Shown here piece by piece: positions 14,467-15,011 of a stretch of 15,011 nucleotides of DNA (within the stretch, counting starts at the first letter, position 1; each line of letters opens with the position of its first letter). The stretch comes from an uncultured Oscillospiraceae bacterium. GTDB taxonomy: Bacteria; Bacillota; Clostridia; Oscillospirales; Oscillospiraceae. Location: the NCBI GenBank assembly GCA_900752445.1, contig CAADVN010000120.1:1-15011 (forward strand). The letters run 5' to 3'. The position numbers and the translations under genes were made by a program. The notes under the pieces were generated by a model. That model was not told the origin of the DNA. It ran no database searches and worked only from the letters and a program-made list of their open reading frames with translations.

Positions 14467-14946
14467 ATGGAAGCTATAGTAGCGGTGTATTCGGACTGGG
14501 GCATAGGCGCCGAGGGCACGCAGCCCATCGTCATCCCGGAGGACAGGCGGCGCTTCGCGCAGCTGACGAAGGGCGCGACGGTCATAGTCGGGCGCAGGAC
14601 GCTGGGCGACTTCCCCGGCGGCAAGCCCCTCAAGGACAGGGAGAACCTCGTTATAACGCGGCACGCGGACGAGATAGAGGGCGCGACGGTGGTGCGCACG
14701 GCGAAGGAGGCGGTGGAGAAGACGAAGGGCTGCGGCAGGGTCTTCGTCATCGGCGGGGCGACGGTGTACATGGCCCTGTTCCCGTACCTCGAGCGCATTT
14801 ATGTTACCAAAATAGGCGCGCAGCCGAAGTCGGACGCGTATTTCCCGAACCTCGACTCCCTGCCTGACTGGAAATGCACGGGGGAGGAGAGCTTCACCTC
14901 GGGCGGATACGACTGCAGCTTCTGCACCTACGAGCGCGAGGACTGA
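14467..14946 (+). CDS. dfrA: Dihydrofolate reductase
   Basis: 159 residues, typical length. It begins MEAIVAVYSDWGIGAEGTQP, with active-site Asp26 in IPEDRRRF, the NADPH-binding TVIVGRRTLGDFPGG (38-52), PLKDRENLVITR and VFVIGGATVY (92-101). The usual Leu-Pro-Trp after the GIG loop is replaced by QPIVI, so the substrate loop is divergent. It reduces dihydrofolate made by ThyA back to tetrahydrofolate. AAGGAG lies about six bases before the ATG. The frame is open far upstream through thyA, but only this start has a ribosome site and the family N-terminus. Confidence 0.93.
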   Translation: MEAIVAVYSDWGIGAEGTQPIVIPEDRRRFAQLTKGATVIVGRRTLGDFPGGKPLKDRENLVITRHADEIEGATVVRTAKEAVEKTKGCGRVFVIGGATVYMALFPYLERIYVTKIGAQPKSDAYFPNLDSLPDWKCTGEESFTSGGYDCSFCTYERED

Positions 14947-14971
14947 GGCGCCGGAAAAAGCCTGACAGGGC

Positions 14972-15002
14972 GGGGGAACCCACAGGGGTTCCCCCCCCCT
15001 TT
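14972..15002 (+). terminator. Probable terminator of thyA-dfrA
   Basis: GGGGGAACCC pairs with GGGTTCCCCC (10 bp, loop ACAG), followed by CCCC and TTT. The tail is C-rich rather than T-rich, so termination may be partial. Confidence 0.6.
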
Positions 15003-15011
15003 CACGGGCGC

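Overview
The window looks like chromosomal DNA of a GC-rich, spore-forming, Gram-positive anaerobe of the class Clostridia, probably a gut Oscillospiraceae-like lineage. The evidence is a dipicolinate synthase gene pair (spore core chemistry), an S-layer-homology (SLH) anchored surface enzyme, a 2-hydroxyacyl-CoA dehydratase operon (an oxygen-sensitive enzyme of amino-acid fermenters), strong GGAGG ribosome sites and tightly packed operons. The lineage is an inference; no rRNA is present. Codon use is GC-rich, yet ATA (Ile) and AGG (Arg) are common.

Layout. (1) 1-2923, plus strand: the 3' part of one 2-hydroxyacyl-CoA dehydratase subunit, a complete second subunit, a 52-residue membrane protein and an 88-residue zinc-ribbon protein, closed by a clean terminator. 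(2) 2924-3075: intergenic DNA with three stacked hairpins that look like a dispersed repeat. (3) 7510-3076, minus strand: a four-gene operon, ymdB-type phosphodiesterase, Mre11/SbcD-like nuclease, a short Rad50/SbcC/YhaN-like ATPase with a membrane segment, and a solo B3/B4 tRNA-editing-like domain protein. The first two junctions are ATGA overlaps. (4) 7643-8241, plus strand: a 54-residue YtxH-like protein, a tRNA-Arg(ACG) with its own promoter, then an unusual series of terminator-like hairpins containing a 102-bp tandem duplication. (5) 8254-9739: a MerR-type DNA-binding domain fused to an RDD membrane domain and a C-terminal domain, behind a promoter with a 19-bp spacer typical of MerR control. 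(6) 11910-9757, minus: a secreted 5'-nucleotidase with three SLH repeats. (7) 13493-12062, minus: dpaA-dpaB (spoVFA-spoVFB) with a sigma-K-like promoter. (8) 13613-15002, plus: thyA and a dihydrofolate reductase gene.

How the genes work together. DpaA and DpaB make dipicolinate in the mother cell. ThyA and DHFR form the dTMP/folate cycle. The SbcD-like and SbcC-like proteins should form one nuclease-ATPase complex, and the two dehydratase subunits one iron-sulfur enzyme whose activator is not in the window. Most genes are ordinary core genes. The parts most worth a second look are the terminator-hairpin array after the tRNA, the MerR-RDD fusion with its own promoter, the divergent short SbcC-like ATPase in a ymdB operon, and the two small proteins attached to the dehydratase operon. 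No CRISPR array, insertion sequence or phage gene was seen.
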